44,953 nucleotides of DNA from Acidimicrobiia bacterium (GTDB taxonomy: Bacteria > Actinomycetota > Acidimicrobiia > Spongiisociales > JAHEDJ01). The translations under genes were made by a program, and so were the position numbers. The stretch is from positions 1-44,953 of the forward strand of contig DATIPS010000027.1 in the NCBI GenBank assembly GCA_035471805.1. The letters run 5' to 3'. Below the pieces are notes generated by a model. That model did not search any database and was not told the origin of the DNA. It saw nothing but the letters and a program-made list of their open reading frames with translations. Positions 7,870 to 16,162 of this stretch are shown piece after piece (position 1 is the stretch's first letter; each line of letters starts with the position of its first letter).

Positions 7870-10191
7870 ATGACTTCATCGGGTCGCTCACCCTCAACCG
7901 TTTCTGATCCCACACCCACCTGGGTTCCCCTGGTCGGGATCGGCATCGTCAGTCTGGTGATTCTGGGAGTCATGCGCCCCGATCTGATCTTCTCCGCCAA
8001 CACACCGGCGGGTGGCGACATGGGCGCGCATGTGCTGGGCCCGGCATTCCTCCGCGACGAACTGCTTCCGTCCGGGCGCATACTCGGATGGAGCAACAGC
8101 TGGTTCGCCGGGTTCCCGATCTTCTACTTCTACTTCCCGCTTCCGTCGCTGGTGATCGTGTTCCTCGACCTCGCCCTGCCTTACGGAGTGGCTTTCAAGC
8201 TGGTGACTGTGGCCGGTTTGCTGGCAACGCCTCCCGCCGCTTACTTCCTGGCGCGGTCGATGGGTATCAGCCGGGCGATCTCCACGGTCGCCGGGGCGGC
8301 CGGGGGGAGCTTCGTGTTCATCGAGAGCTTCACGATCTACGGGGCGAACATCGCCTCGACCCTGGCAGGGGAGTTCTCGTTCTCGTGGTCGTTTGCCTTT
8401 TCGCTCGTCTACCTGGGGCTCTTGATCCGCGGGTTGCGGGACTCCCCGTCGCTTCTCCCCGTCGCTGCTCTCGTGCTGGGCCTCACAGCTCTCACCCACG
8501 TCATCTCGACGATCGTGATCGTGGTGGCGACTCTGCCGATGCTGGCTTGGCGACGGGCTGCAGGGCGGATCGTCTTCACCTGGATTGCCGGTTTCGCGGT
8601 TGCCGGTTTCTGGGCGCTTCCGCTCTTGACCAGATTCGGGATGACCGCCGACATGGCATGGTCTCCTCTCAAGGATTGGGACGAGCTGTTTCCGGTCGAG
8701 ATTTGGCCGATCATTCCGCTGGCGGTGGCCGGGATGGTGTGGGCGGTCCGGCGGACGGCCAGAGCCGTGCCCGTCGTCGGCCTGACCCTGATCCCGTTCA
8801 TCTATTTCTGGCTTCCGGTTGCGTTCGCCGACGAGCCGTGGAAGCTCTGGAACGGAAGGCTGCTTCCCTACTGGTTCTTCGGGCTCTCGCTCTTCGCCGG
8901 AGTCGCGGTCGGCTCGCTGCTGACGGCCGCGGCCAGGCGGATGCCCCGGAACATCTCGCTCTGGCAGCCGATCGCCGGTGTGGTCGTTATCGCCCTGCTC
9001 GTCGCAGCGGGAGCCGGCCTCGGTAGACCGGGGGACGGTAACGTTGCTCTCATCGTGGCGGGAGCTGCCGCACTGGCGGCATTAGCCGCAATGGCGTTTG
9101 CCGTCGAGGCGAGGACCGCCGTAGTCCTCGTGCTGGCCGGTTCTGTCGGTTTCGTTGCTGCCGGCGGTCTCGGAATCGCCTTCCTGTCCGGGTGGGCGAC
9201 CTGGAACTATTCCGGCTACGAGGGGAAGGGTCCCTGGCCCGAATACCAGGCGCTGATGGAGACGATCGACGAACTGCCGGATGGGCGGATTCAATGGGAG
9301 GTCGATTCCGACTACCTGGACCAGTACGGCACCTCGATGTCCTTGATGTTGTTCCCGTACTGGTCCGAAGGGCATCCTTCGATGGAAGGCCTGTTCTTCG
9401 AGTCGTCCTTGACGACCCCCTTCCACTTCCTCAACGCAGCCGAAATGAGCCGCAAGCCCTCGAACCCGATACCCGGGCTGAAGTACCACACCTTCGACTT
9501 CGCCCGTGGTGTCGAGCACCTGGAGACGTTCGGAGTCCGCTACTACGTCGCGTTCAGCGAGGAGGCGCTTGCCGCCGCGGCCGAGCAGCCCGACGTCTTC
9601 GAAGAGGTCGCATCGAGCGGTCCGTTCCGCGTCTTCGAGCTGCCCCGCTACGAACTCGTTGACGTCGCGACCCATCAACCTGCCGTTTACGAGGACGGCC
9701 GGGGGGCCAGTTTGTTCTCGCTCGTGTTGGGTGTGCCCCAGTCGATTCTCACAGGCGAGGAACGCGCTGCTCCTTTCAGTGATCTCGCTTTCGAATGGTA
9801 CGAAGAGATCGACTTGCTTGACCGATGGGTTGCCGCTGATGGTCCACCGGATTGGCCCCGGATAGAAAGCCTCGATGAGCTTCCCCTCGTGCCGCTGGGT
9901 GAGCACGATCCGGTTCGCGACACCGAGATCACCAACCACAGCCTCTCCTTCACGACATCGGCCGTCGGCGTGCCCCATCTCGTCAAGGTTTCGTACTTCC
10001 CGAACTGGAAGGCGGAGGGTGCCGACGGGCCCTACCGGGCGACGCCCTCGCTGATGGTGGTCGTACCGACGGATGAGCACGTCGAGCTGCGTTTCGAACG
10101 CACCTGGGCAGAGTGGTTCGGGATTGTCCTCACCGTCGTCGGCCTTGCGATCACGCTTCCGTTTGTGTGGCAACAGATCAGGCGAACGTGA
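7870..10191 (+). CDS. Large polytopic membrane protein, '6-pyruvoyl-tetrahydropterin synthase-related' type
   Basis: 773 aa. After a first membrane helix comes TPAGGDMGAHVLGPAFLRDELLP-GRILGWSNSWFAGFPIFYFYFPLP (broken here to stay short), a pattern I know from proteins annotated as PTPS-related membrane proteins, which look like GT-C glycosyltransferases with an acidic residue in the first outer loop. About ten or more hydrophobic segments follow to residue about 440, then a soluble domain of about 300 aa and a last helix (FGIVLTVVGLAITLPFVW). The PTPS name refers to similarity only; pterin chemistry is unlikely. It likely moves sugars from a lipid carrier in the envelope. Its stop overlaps the GtrA start (GTGA). 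Confidence 0.65.
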   Translation: MTSSGRSPSTVSDPTPTWVPLVGIGIVSLVILGVMRPDLIFSANTPAGGDMGAHVLGPAFLRDELLPSGRILGWSNSWFAGFPIFYFYFPLPSLVIVFLDLALPYGVAFKLVTVAGLLATPPAAYFLARSMGISRAISTVAGAAGGSFVFIESFTIYGANIASTLAGEFSFSWSFAFSLVYLGLLIRGLRDSPSLLPVAALVLGLTALTHVISTIVIVVATLPMLAWRRAAGRIVFTWIAGFAVAGFWALPLLTRFGMTADMAWSPLKDWDELFPVEIWPIIPLAVAGMVWAVRRTARAVPVVGLTLIPFIYFWLPVAFADEPWKLWNGRLLPYWFFGLSLFAGVAVGSLLTAAARRMPRNISLWQPIAGVVVIALLVAAGAGLGRPGDGNVALIVAGAAALAALAAMAFAVEARTAVVLVLAGSVGFVAAGGLGIAFLSGWATWNYSGYEGKGPWPEYQALMETIDELPDGRIQWEVDSDYLDQYGTSMSLMLFPYWSEGHPSMEGLFFESSLTTPFHFLNAAEMSRKPSNPIPGLKYHTFDFARGVEHLETFGVRYYVAFSEEALAAAAEQPDVFEEVASSGPFRVFELPRYELVDVATHQPAVYEDGRGASLFSLVLGVPQSILTGEERAAPFSDLAFEWYEEIDLLDRWVAADGPPDWPRIESLDELPLVPLGEHDPVRDTEITNHSLSFTTSAVGVPHLVKVSYFPNWKAEGADGPYRATPSLMVVVPTDEHVELRFERTWAEWFGIVLTVVGLAITLPFVWQQIRRT

Positions 10192-10646
10192 AGAACTACC
10201 TCAAGACCTTCATGAACCGAGAGTCGCTCAGGCAGTTCCTCCGGCTCGGAATGGTTGGCGGCATGAATACGGTCGTCGACTTCGGCATCTTCAACGTCCT
10301 GTTGCTCCTCCTGCCGGATGAGCGATGGGAGCCATCGGTCGCGGTGACGATCTCATACATCGCCGCCACGGCATTCTCGTATGTGCTGAACCGGCGCTGG
10401 ACCTTCGAACTCGACGGCACCTGGGGCTCTTCCCGGGAGACCGGGGCCTTCTACGTCGTCAACACGATCGCCCTGGCTGCGACGCTTGCGATCGTCGAGG
10501 GGGCACAGGTGCTGTGGGGGCCGTTGACCGTGCTGCAGCTCAACATCGCCAAGTTCGCAGCGGTGATCCTCATCCTCTTCCCGAAATACGCCGGCTACCG
10601 GGATCTGGTGTTCCGGCGTTCGATCGAGAAGGATCTACGCAACTGA
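10188..10646 (+). CDS. GtrA family membrane protein
   Basis: 152 aa from a GTG overlapping the upstream stop; an ATG at 10212 is an alternative. It shows the GtrA pattern: FLRLGMVGGMNTVVDFGIF in the first helix, then YIAATAFSYVLNRRWTF, and two more hydrophobic helices, four in all. GtrA proteins are thought to help flip or position polyprenyl-linked sugars for surface glycan modification, usually next to a GT2 enzyme. That enzyme is the convergent gene downstream. The last 52 bases overlap the tail of that opposite-strand gene, which is unusual. Confidence 0.85.
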   Translation: MKNYLKTFMNRESLRQFLRLGMVGGMNTVVDFGIFNVLLLLLPDERWEPSVAVTISYIAATAFSYVLNRRWTFELDGTWGSSRETGAFYVVNTIALAATLAIVEGAQVLWGPLTVLQLNIAKFAAVILILFPKYAGYRDLVFRRSIEKDLRN

Positions 10647-11305
10647 AGCAGGCCCTTCAAGGTTCGCGGTACCCGCTTCAGGAAGGATGAGCGTGCTTCC
10701 CGCAGTTCCTCGACGACGACGGGGACTTCGGCAATCGGGTACCCGGCCATTTCTGCCCGCAGCACCAGTTCGGTGTCGAAGAGGTCCTGAGTCCGGGTCG
10801 TGGTAGGTACGAGCTCACGGATGACCTCACCTCGGAAGCCTTTGATTCCATGAGTATCCGATACCCGCGAACCGAAGAGCGTCCTCAGCAGAGTGTTGAA
10901 GGTGAGCGTCCCGACCCGGCGAAACGCCGATCGGCGATCCTCTGATCCGGGTGCTCGTTTGGAGGCGATGACCACGTCGGCCGTCTCCTCGTCGAGCAGA
11001 TTGCGGATGAAAGGAACCGAGAAGTAGTCGATATCGAAGTTCACGACCCAGTCAGCATCCGAGACTTCCAGAAACCCGGAGCGCATCGCCGCCCCGTAGT
11101 CGGCCCGGTCGAGAGCAAGCACAGAGACCGAGGGAGCGTCGAGGCCCCGAGCGATCATCAGAGTGTCGTCCGTCGATCCGTTCTCCACGAGACACACTCT
11201 CACGTCGGCCTCGAGCGTTGCGAGTTCCGGGCTCAGGCGGTTCCACGCGTCGACGAGGAAGCCCGCCTCGTTGTGGATTGGAATGACTATCGCGATGCTG
11301 GTCAT
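10595..11305 (-). CDS. GT2 glycosyltransferase, dolichyl/polyprenyl-phosphate sugar synthase type
   Basis: 236 aa. The N-terminus IAIVIPIHNEAGFLVDA, then CLVENGSTDDT, the aspartates of NFDIDYFSVPF in the DxD position and later VSDTHGIKGFRGEVI match polyprenyl-phosphate mannosyl or glucosyltransferases. These charge a lipid carrier with one sugar on the inner membrane face. There is no C-terminal membrane part, so a GtrA-type partner, such as the neighbour it converges on, would supply the membrane step. The two coding regions overlap by 52 bp tail to tail. The start at 11305 is 76 bp from the divergent manB gene. Confidence 0.85.
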   Translation of the reverse strand: MTSIAIVIPIHNEAGFLVDAWNRLSPELATLEADVRVCLVENGSTDDTLMIARGLDAPSVSVLALDRADYGAAMRSGFLEVSDADWVVNFDIDYFSVPFIRNLLDEETADVVIASKRAPGSEDRRSAFRRVGTLTFNTLLRTLFGSRVSDTHGIKGFRGEVIRELVPTTTRTQDLFDTELVLRAEMAGYPIAEVPVVVEELREARSSFLKRVPRTLKGLLQLRRSFSIERRNTRSR

Positions 11306-11350
11306 GGGCGAAGGAAGTGTAGGGCAGAAACTGCAGGCGCATTCACGCCT

Positions 11351-11356
11351 TACAAT
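11351..11356 (+). promoter_or_regulatory. -10 box (TACAAT) of the manB transcript
   Basis: TACAAT is followed by an SD (CAGGAGA, about 11367-11373) and the ATG at 11381, giving a short leader of about 18 bases. I see no good -35. Confidence 0.45.
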
Positions 11357-11380
11357 CCGGGCTGAGCAGGAGATGTATTC

Positions 11381-12901
11381 ATGAGCGATTTCGGCAGGAT
11401 CTTCAAGGCCTACGACATTCGGGGACGGACGGATATCGGAGAGCTCGACGCCGGGGGAGCGCGCGGTATCGGCGCAGCCTTCGCCGCCTTCGTCGGGGCC
11501 GATCGGATCGCGGTCGGGCGTGACTGCCGCGCATCGTCACCGTCCATTGCCGGCGCCTTCATCGAAGGCATCACCGGGCAGGGCGTCGACGTCCTAGACC
11601 TCGGCGAGGTTGCCACCGACACCGTCTACTACGTTGCCGGCGCCGAGAACGTTCCGGGAGCCATGATCACTGCTTCGCACAATCCTCCCGAATACAACGG
11701 CATAAAACTGTGCCGCGCAGGCGCCGCACCGATCGGGCACGACACCGGTCTGCAGGAGATCCGGGCCATGGCGGAGCAAGGCGTCTCTGCCGCCGCCGCA
11801 ACGGGGTCCGTGGAGGCTTTCGACGCAAACTCGGGATACGTCGAGCACCTGTTCTCGATCGTGAATGGGCCTGCCATCAGTAACTTGCTGGTGGCGGTCG
11901 ATGGCGGCAACGGCATGGCCGGGGTCGTCTTGCCGGAGGTCTTCTCCCGCATCGGGGCGCAGTTGATCCCGCTCTATCTCGAACCTGACGGTACCTTTCC
12001 CAACCATCCGGCGGATCCGCTCAACCCGGACAACCTCGTCGATCTGATCGCGCTCATGGGCGAAGAGGGAGCGGACCTCGGCGTGGCTTTCGACGGCGAC
12101 GCCGACAGGGCGTTCTTCATCGACGATCAACTAATACCTCTGTCCGGCAGCACCACGACGGCGTTGATCGCCAGATGGTTCCTCGGTCGTGAGCCGGGAG
12201 CGGCGATCGTTCACAACCTGATCACCAGCCGCGCCGTGCCGGAGATAGTCTCCGCGGCAGGCGGCAGGCCGATCCGCACGAGGGTCGGTCACTCATACAT
12301 CAAACAGGTGATGGCCGAAACCGGTGCCGTGTTCGGCGGGGAGCACAGCGGCCACTACTACTTCCGGGACAACTACCGGGCCGATTCGGGAATGCTCGCC
12401 ATGCTCGTTCTCTTGCAGGTTGTCTCCGAGTCGGGCCGGCCCCTCTCGCAGTTGCGCCTCGAGGTCGAGCCGTACTCCGCCTCCGGTGAGATCAACCTCG
12501 CCGTCGACGATCAACCTGTTGCGATGGCAGCCGTCGAGAACCATTTCGCGGCAGCCGAACTCGACACGACGGACGGACTGACCGTTTCCTGGCCGGACCG
12601 GTGGTTCAACCTGCGTCCCTCGAACACCGAGCCGGTCCTGCGGCTGAACGTGGAGGGTCCCGATGACGTGGCGGTCGACGAGCTGGTCGGTCGGGTTCGC
12701 GCCGTTATCGGCGGAGCCGGCGGCGGGCCCGGACTGATCGCGCCGGAACTCAAAGCGATCCTCGTGTGTCCGAAGTGCCACGGCGATCTGCGCGAGGACA
12801 TCGAGAACTCGAAACTGGAGTGCACGCAATGCGGGCTCAGGTACCCGGTCGCCGACGGGATACCGGTCATGCTCATCGATGAGGCAGAATCTCCGAGTTG
12901 A
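11381..12901 (+). CDS. manB: Phosphomannomutase/phosphoglucomutase fused to a Trm112-like zinc domain
   Basis: 506 aa. Residues 1 to about 445 are an alpha-D-phosphohexomutase that interconverts sugar 6- and 1-phosphates for GDP-mannose supply: catalytic Ser99 in TASHNPPEYNG, the metal loop DGDADR near residue 238, the sugar loop GGEHSGHYYF and the phosphate loop RPSNTEPVLRLNVE. From about residue 455 a second domain follows: PELKAILVCPKCHGDL, then LECTQCGLRYPVADGIPVML, a CxxC...CxxC Trm112/YcaR-type fold of about 50 aa. In many actinobacteria this small protein is a separate gene directly behind manB; here the two are one frame with no internal stop. Confidence 0.9.
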   Translation: MSDFGRIFKAYDIRGRTDIGELDAGGARGIGAAFAAFVGADRIAVGRDCRASSPSIAGAFIEGITGQGVDVLDLGEVATDTVYYVAGAENVPGAMITASHNPPEYNGIKLCRAGAAPIGHDTGLQEIRAMAEQGVSAAAATGSVEAFDANSGYVEHLFSIVNGPAISNLLVAVDGGNGMAGVVLPEVFSRIGAQLIPLYLEPDGTFPNHPADPLNPDNLVDLIALMGEEGADLGVAFDGDADRAFFIDDQLIPLSGSTTTALIARWFLGREPGAAIVHNLITSRAVPEIVSAAGGRPIRTRVGHSYIKQVMAETGAVFGGEHSGHYYFRDNYRADSGMLAMLVLLQVVSESGRPLSQLRLEVEPYSASGEINLAVDDQPVAMAAVENHFAAAELDTTDGLTVSWPDRWFNLRPSNTEPVLRLNVEGPDDVAVDELVGRVRAVIGGAGGGPGLIAPELKAILVCPKCHGDLREDIENSKLECTQCGLRYPVADGIPVMLIDEAESPS

Positions 12902-12989
12902 AATCGGCCATCACCGACACAGCCGGTCTCAAATCGGGCCGCACAAGCGTCGCAGAAACCAGAGGCTTTCAATAGTGAGGAAAGAGAAC

Positions 12990-14237
12990 ATGGACTATGA
13001 CATCGCAGACCCCTCCCTGGCTGAGGCCGGAGCCAGGCGTATCGCCTGGGCGGGGCGCAGAATGCCGGTGCTCGAGACCATCCGGGAACGTTTTCGCTCC
13101 GAGCGTCCGCTGGAGGGCCGGACGGTTGCCGCCTGCCTTCACGTGACGGCGGAAACGGCCAACCTGATGCTGGCGCTCCGCGACGGCGGTGCCCGTGTAC
13201 TGCTCTGCGCGAGCAACCCACTCTCCACCCAGGACGATGTGGCGGCCGCGCTGGTGGAGGACAACATTCCCGTATTCGCCGTGCGCGGGGAGGACTCGGA
13301 CCGCTACTACCGGCACATACACGCGGTCCTGGACGCCGAACCCGATGTGACGATGGACGACGGCGCCGACCTCGCAACCATCTTGCACACCGAGCGCACC
13401 GAACTGAACCCGGTGGGATCGACCGAGGAGACCACCACGGGTGTGATCCGGCTGCGGGCGATGGCGGAGGACGGGACTCTCAGATTGCCGGTTGTGGCGG
13501 TCAACGACTCGGCGACGAAGCACCTGTTCGACAACCGCTACGGCACCGGGCAGTCGGCGATCGACGGAATCCTCCGGGCCAGCAATGTGCTCATCGCAGG
13601 GTCGACGGTCGTGGTCGTCGGGTACGGCGACTGCGGTCGCGGTGTCGCCGACCGGGCCGATGGGTTCGGCGCGAAGGTTGTCGTCGTGGAGGTCGACCCG
13701 ATCCGGGCCCTCGAGGCTGCGATGGACGGGTACCGGGTTCTCAACGCAGACGACGCGGCGGAGATCGGTGATGTGTTCGTTACGGTAACCGGGAACATGC
13801 ACGTGCTGCGCGGTCGCCATTTCGAGCGGATGAAGGACGGCGCGATCCTTTCCAACGCCGGGCACTTCGACATCGAACTCGATCTCGAGGGCCTGATCGG
13901 GATGGCGGTGTCGAGGAGGCCTCTCAGGGAGAACCTCGAAGAGTTCGAACTCGCAGACGGGCGGCGGCTCTGCGTTGCCGCGGAGGGCCGTCTGGTGAAT
14001 CTGGGAGCAGCCGAAGGCCACCCGGCAGACGTCATGGACATGTCGTTCGCCAATCAGGCGATGGCTGCCGAATGGCTGATTGCGAACGCCGGTTCTCTCG
14101 AACCGGGAATCTATACCCTGCCAGAGGAACTCGACGGCCGGGTCGCCGCCATCAAACTGGCAACTATGGGATGCGGGCTCGAAGTGCTGACCGACGAACA
14201 GAAGCGATACCTGGCCTCCTGGCAAGTCGGCACATGA
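12990..14237 (+). CDS. ahcY: S-adenosylhomocysteinase
   Basis: Splits S-adenosylhomocysteine into adenosine and homocysteine, clearing the by-product of methylation; cytosolic and NAD-bound. The 415-aa protein shows HVTAETANL, DDGADL, the VNDSATKHLFDNRYGTGQS active-site loop and the NAD fold VVVVGYGDCGRG. It lacks the roughly 40-aa insert of many bacterial and eukaryotic forms, so it is of the shorter type seen in archaea and some bacteria. ATG 12990 is preceded by GAGG about 10 bases upstream; an in-frame GTG at 12975 is possible. The 88-bp gap from manB holds no structure I recognise as an SAH riboswitch. Confidence 0.93.
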   Translation: MDYDIADPSLAEAGARRIAWAGRRMPVLETIRERFRSERPLEGRTVAACLHVTAETANLMLALRDGGARVLLCASNPLSTQDDVAAALVEDNIPVFAVRGEDSDRYYRHIHAVLDAEPDVTMDDGADLATILHTERTELNPVGSTEETTTGVIRLRAMAEDGTLRLPVVAVNDSATKHLFDNRYGTGQSAIDGILRASNVLIAGSTVVVVGYGDCGRGVADRADGFGAKVVVVEVDPIRALEAAMDGYRVLNADDAAEIGDVFVTVTGNMHVLRGRHFERMKDGAILSNAGHFDIELDLEGLIGMAVSRRPLRENLEEFELADGRRLCVAAEGRLVNLGAAEGHPADVMDMSFANQAMAAEWLIANAGSLEPGIYTLPEELDGRVAAIKLATMGCGLEVLTDEQKRYLASWQVGT

Positions 14238-14244
14238 TCATTCA

Positions 14245-14267
14245 GCCGTAGGCGATCGCCCTACGGC
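14245..14267 (+). terminator. Hairpin after ahcY, no U-tract
   Basis: GCCGTAGG (14245-14252) pairs with CCTACGGC (14260-14267) around a 7-base loop, 7 bp after the ahcY stop. A GC-rich tail rather than a U-tract follows. Confidence 0.55.
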
Positions 14268-14348
14268 CCGCGGCGGTTTGCCTGCCGCTCGTCATCTTCG
14301 CAGCCGTGAGCCGTGCCTTCTGTCCCAAGCGTCCTGTACGTTGCGCGC

Positions 14349-14966
14349 ATGATCTGCCTGGGATGCCGGAGTTGGAGCAAAGACGCCGTGTGCGAGAGTT
14401 GCACCCGCCGCTCGGCCCGAGGCGGCACGCAGCGTCTTCCCTGTGGCCTGCTGGTTCGTTCGGCTTTCGTTCACGACGGTGCACCACGCGACCTCGTTCA
14501 CAGGCTCAAGTTCGAGGGCCTGATTCCCGCGGCGCGCTGGCTCGCCCAGCACATGGCGCCGCTGCTCGACGGTCTTCCGGGTGTGCTGGTCCCGGTGCCG
14601 AGGACGCCGGTTCGGCGGCTCCGCTTCGGAGTCGACGCAGCCCTCGCCCTTGCAGAGGCGTTGGGCAGTGCAACCGGCCGGCCGGTCCGGAAGTGGTTGC
14701 GTGCGCCGGTTTGGGCACCCGGCCACACGGCCAGGAAGTCCACTCGCAGACGGTCGCCGTTCTTCTTCAGCAGGGCGGCAATCGGGCCGATACTTCTGAT
14801 TGACGACGTGATCACCACGGGGTCGACTCTGCAGGCGGCAGCGACGCAGTTGAACGGACTGGCCGTGGGTGCGGCAACCGCCACCCGCACCGTAAAAGTG
14901 ACTAGTCTCTTGGGTGAGGAGATTTCCGGGCCGTTGTATCAGTCGGAACTCCCAGATCGGAGGTAG
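14349..14966 (+). CDS. comF: ComF family phosphoribosyltransferase-like protein
   Basis: 205 aa. MICLGCRSW...VCESCTRR at the N-terminus is the CxxC...CxxC zinc finger of ComF proteins; the C-terminal half is a type I phosphoribosyltransferase fold with the PRPP loop ILLIDDVITTGSTLQ. ComF proteins take part in DNA uptake in competent bacteria, but the family is widespread in non-competent actinobacteria, where the role is unclear. The finger starts at residue 3 from ATG 14349, so this start is preferred over one 36 bases upstream. A comF gene ahead of hpf and secA matches Rv3242c-Rv3241c-Rv3240c of M. tuberculosis as I recall it. Confidence 0.85.
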   Translation: MICLGCRSWSKDAVCESCTRRSARGGTQRLPCGLLVRSAFVHDGAPRDLVHRLKFEGLIPAARWLAQHMAPLLDGLPGVLVPVPRTPVRRLRFGVDAALALAEALGSATGRPVRKWLRAPVWAPGHTARKSTRRRSPFFFSRAAIGPILLIDDVITTGSTLQAAATQLNGLAVGAATATRTVKVTSLLGEEISGPLYQSELPDRR

Positions 14967-14969
14967 AGC

Positions 14970-15515
14970 GTGGAAGTTCGAGTCCGCGGTAGAAATACCA
15001 CTGTGGACGAGCGACTTCGTGAGATGGCCGAGAGCAAGGTCGCTCACGCGGGTCGCTTTTTCGATGGTCTACTCGACGCCGACGTCGAGTTCACCGAAGC
15101 GCAGAACCCGCGGGTCGCCGAAGGGCGGTTCAAGGCGGAAATCACCAGCAGGGCGGCCGGCCAGATAATGCGGGTCGAATCCTCCGCGGAGACCGCTGAG
15201 GCTGCTCTCGACCTGGCCATCGACAAGATGGAGAAGCGACTGAGGCGCCTGAAAGAGAGGCTCATCGAGCGGTCCCGCAAGGGGCGCAGAGATGTCGAGG
15301 CCGGATTCGCGGCGTTGGACGACTCCGATGAGGGCGGCCCCGAGATCGTTCGCGTCAAGCAGTTCGTCATGAAACCCATGACGCCGGAGGAGGCAGCACT
15401 CCAGATGGACTTGCTCGGCCACAGTTTCTTCTTCTTCCAGAACGCCGAGAGCGACATGCCCAGCGTGCTCTATCGTCGGCGCGACGGTGCACTTGGATTG
15501 ATCGAGCCGGCATGA
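14970..15515 (+). CDS. hpf: Ribosome hibernation promoting factor, long form
   Basis: 181 aa from a GTG with a strong SD (GGAGG, 14959-14963). Residues 1 to about 100 are the S30AE domain (MEVRVRGRNTTVDERLREMAESKV...) that sits in the decoding centre and mRNA channel. A charged linker leads to the C-terminal dimerisation domain (VRVKQFVMKPMTPEEAALQ, then GHSFFFFQN, VLYRRRDGALGLIEP), which joins two 70S ribosomes into a 100S dimer. The length and both domains mark the long HPF. It overlaps the regulator gene behind it by 4 bp, so the two are co-translated. Confidence 0.95.
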   Translation: MEVRVRGRNTTVDERLREMAESKVAHAGRFFDGLLDADVEFTEAQNPRVAEGRFKAEITSRAAGQIMRVESSAETAEAALDLAIDKMEKRLRRLKERLIERSRKGRRDVEAGFAALDDSDEGGPEIVRVKQFVMKPMTPEEAALQMDLLGHSFFFFQNAESDMPSVLYRRRDGALGLIEPA

Positions 15516-16162
15516 CACGTGTGATCATCGTCGACGACGCCCCTCTCTTCTCCGCCGGAATGTCGGCAGCCCTGGAGAACGCCGGCTTCAAGGTGGTGGG
15601 ATCCGCCGAGAACGCCCTGGCCGGCGTGGAGGTTGCCAGAGAACACCAGCCGGATCTCGTGATACTCGACGTTCTGATGCCCGGGATCTCCGGTCTCGAG
15701 GTGGTCGACAAGCTCAAAGAGGCGGCACCGGCGACGAAAGTGGTTCTGCTGACTGCGAGCGAATCGGAGGAAGATCTCCTCAAGGCGATCAAGGCGGGCA
15801 GTGTCGGGTACATCACGAAGACGACCCCGCTTCCCCAGTTGGTCACGGCCATGCAGGATGTCGCAGCCGGCGGCGCCGTGGTGTCTCCGGCGATGGGTAT
15901 GAAGCTCTTCGAGACGGTTGCCCAAATGCTTCGCCACCGAGATGTGATCGTCGGTCGGAAGCCGGCGCTCACGGGTCGCGAGATCGAAGTACTTCAGGCA
16001 GTGGCGCGGGGCCGGACGAGTCGGGAGATCGGAGAGATGCTCTTCATCTCTGAGAACACGGTCAAGAACCACGTGAGGAACATTCTCGACAAACTGGGAC
16101 TGCACTCCCGCGGTGAGGCCGTGATGTATGCGCTGCGTGAAGACCTGATTCGTATCGACTGA
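15512..16162 (+). CDS. LuxR/NarL-type response regulator, no kinase nearby
   Basis: 216 aa. The receiver domain has acidic residues Asp8/Asp9, phosphorylation site Asp53 in ILDVLMPG and the conserved Lys in YITK near residue 103. The C-terminal quarter is a LuxR helix-turn-helix: LTGREIEVLQAVARGRTSREIGEML, then SENTVKNHVRNILDKLGL. It should bind DNA when phosphorylated. No histidine kinase is encoded anywhere in the window, so its partner is unknown. It overlaps hpf (ATGA) and the HEAT gene (TGATG), which puts it in a tightly coupled unit. Confidence 0.9.
   Translation: MTRVIIVDDAPLFSAGMSAALENAGFKVVGSAENALAGVEVAREHQPDLVILDVLMPGISGLEVVDKLKEAAPATKVVLLTASESEEDLLKAIKAGSVGYITKTTPLPQLVTAMQDVAAGGAVVSPAMGMKLFETVAQMLRHRDVIVGRKPALTGREIEVLQAVARGRTSREIGEMLFISENTVKNHVRNILDKLGLHSRGEAVMYALREDLIRID

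Noticed and set aside
12902-12989. SAH riboswitch upstream of ahcY
   Set aside because: The 88-bp gap lacks the conserved GC-rich core and pseudoknot sequences I associate with that riboswitch.
12969-14225. Long minus-strand frame (about 418 codons) across ahcY
   Set aside because: Antisense to ahcY, which has every family motif; the product looks compositional.
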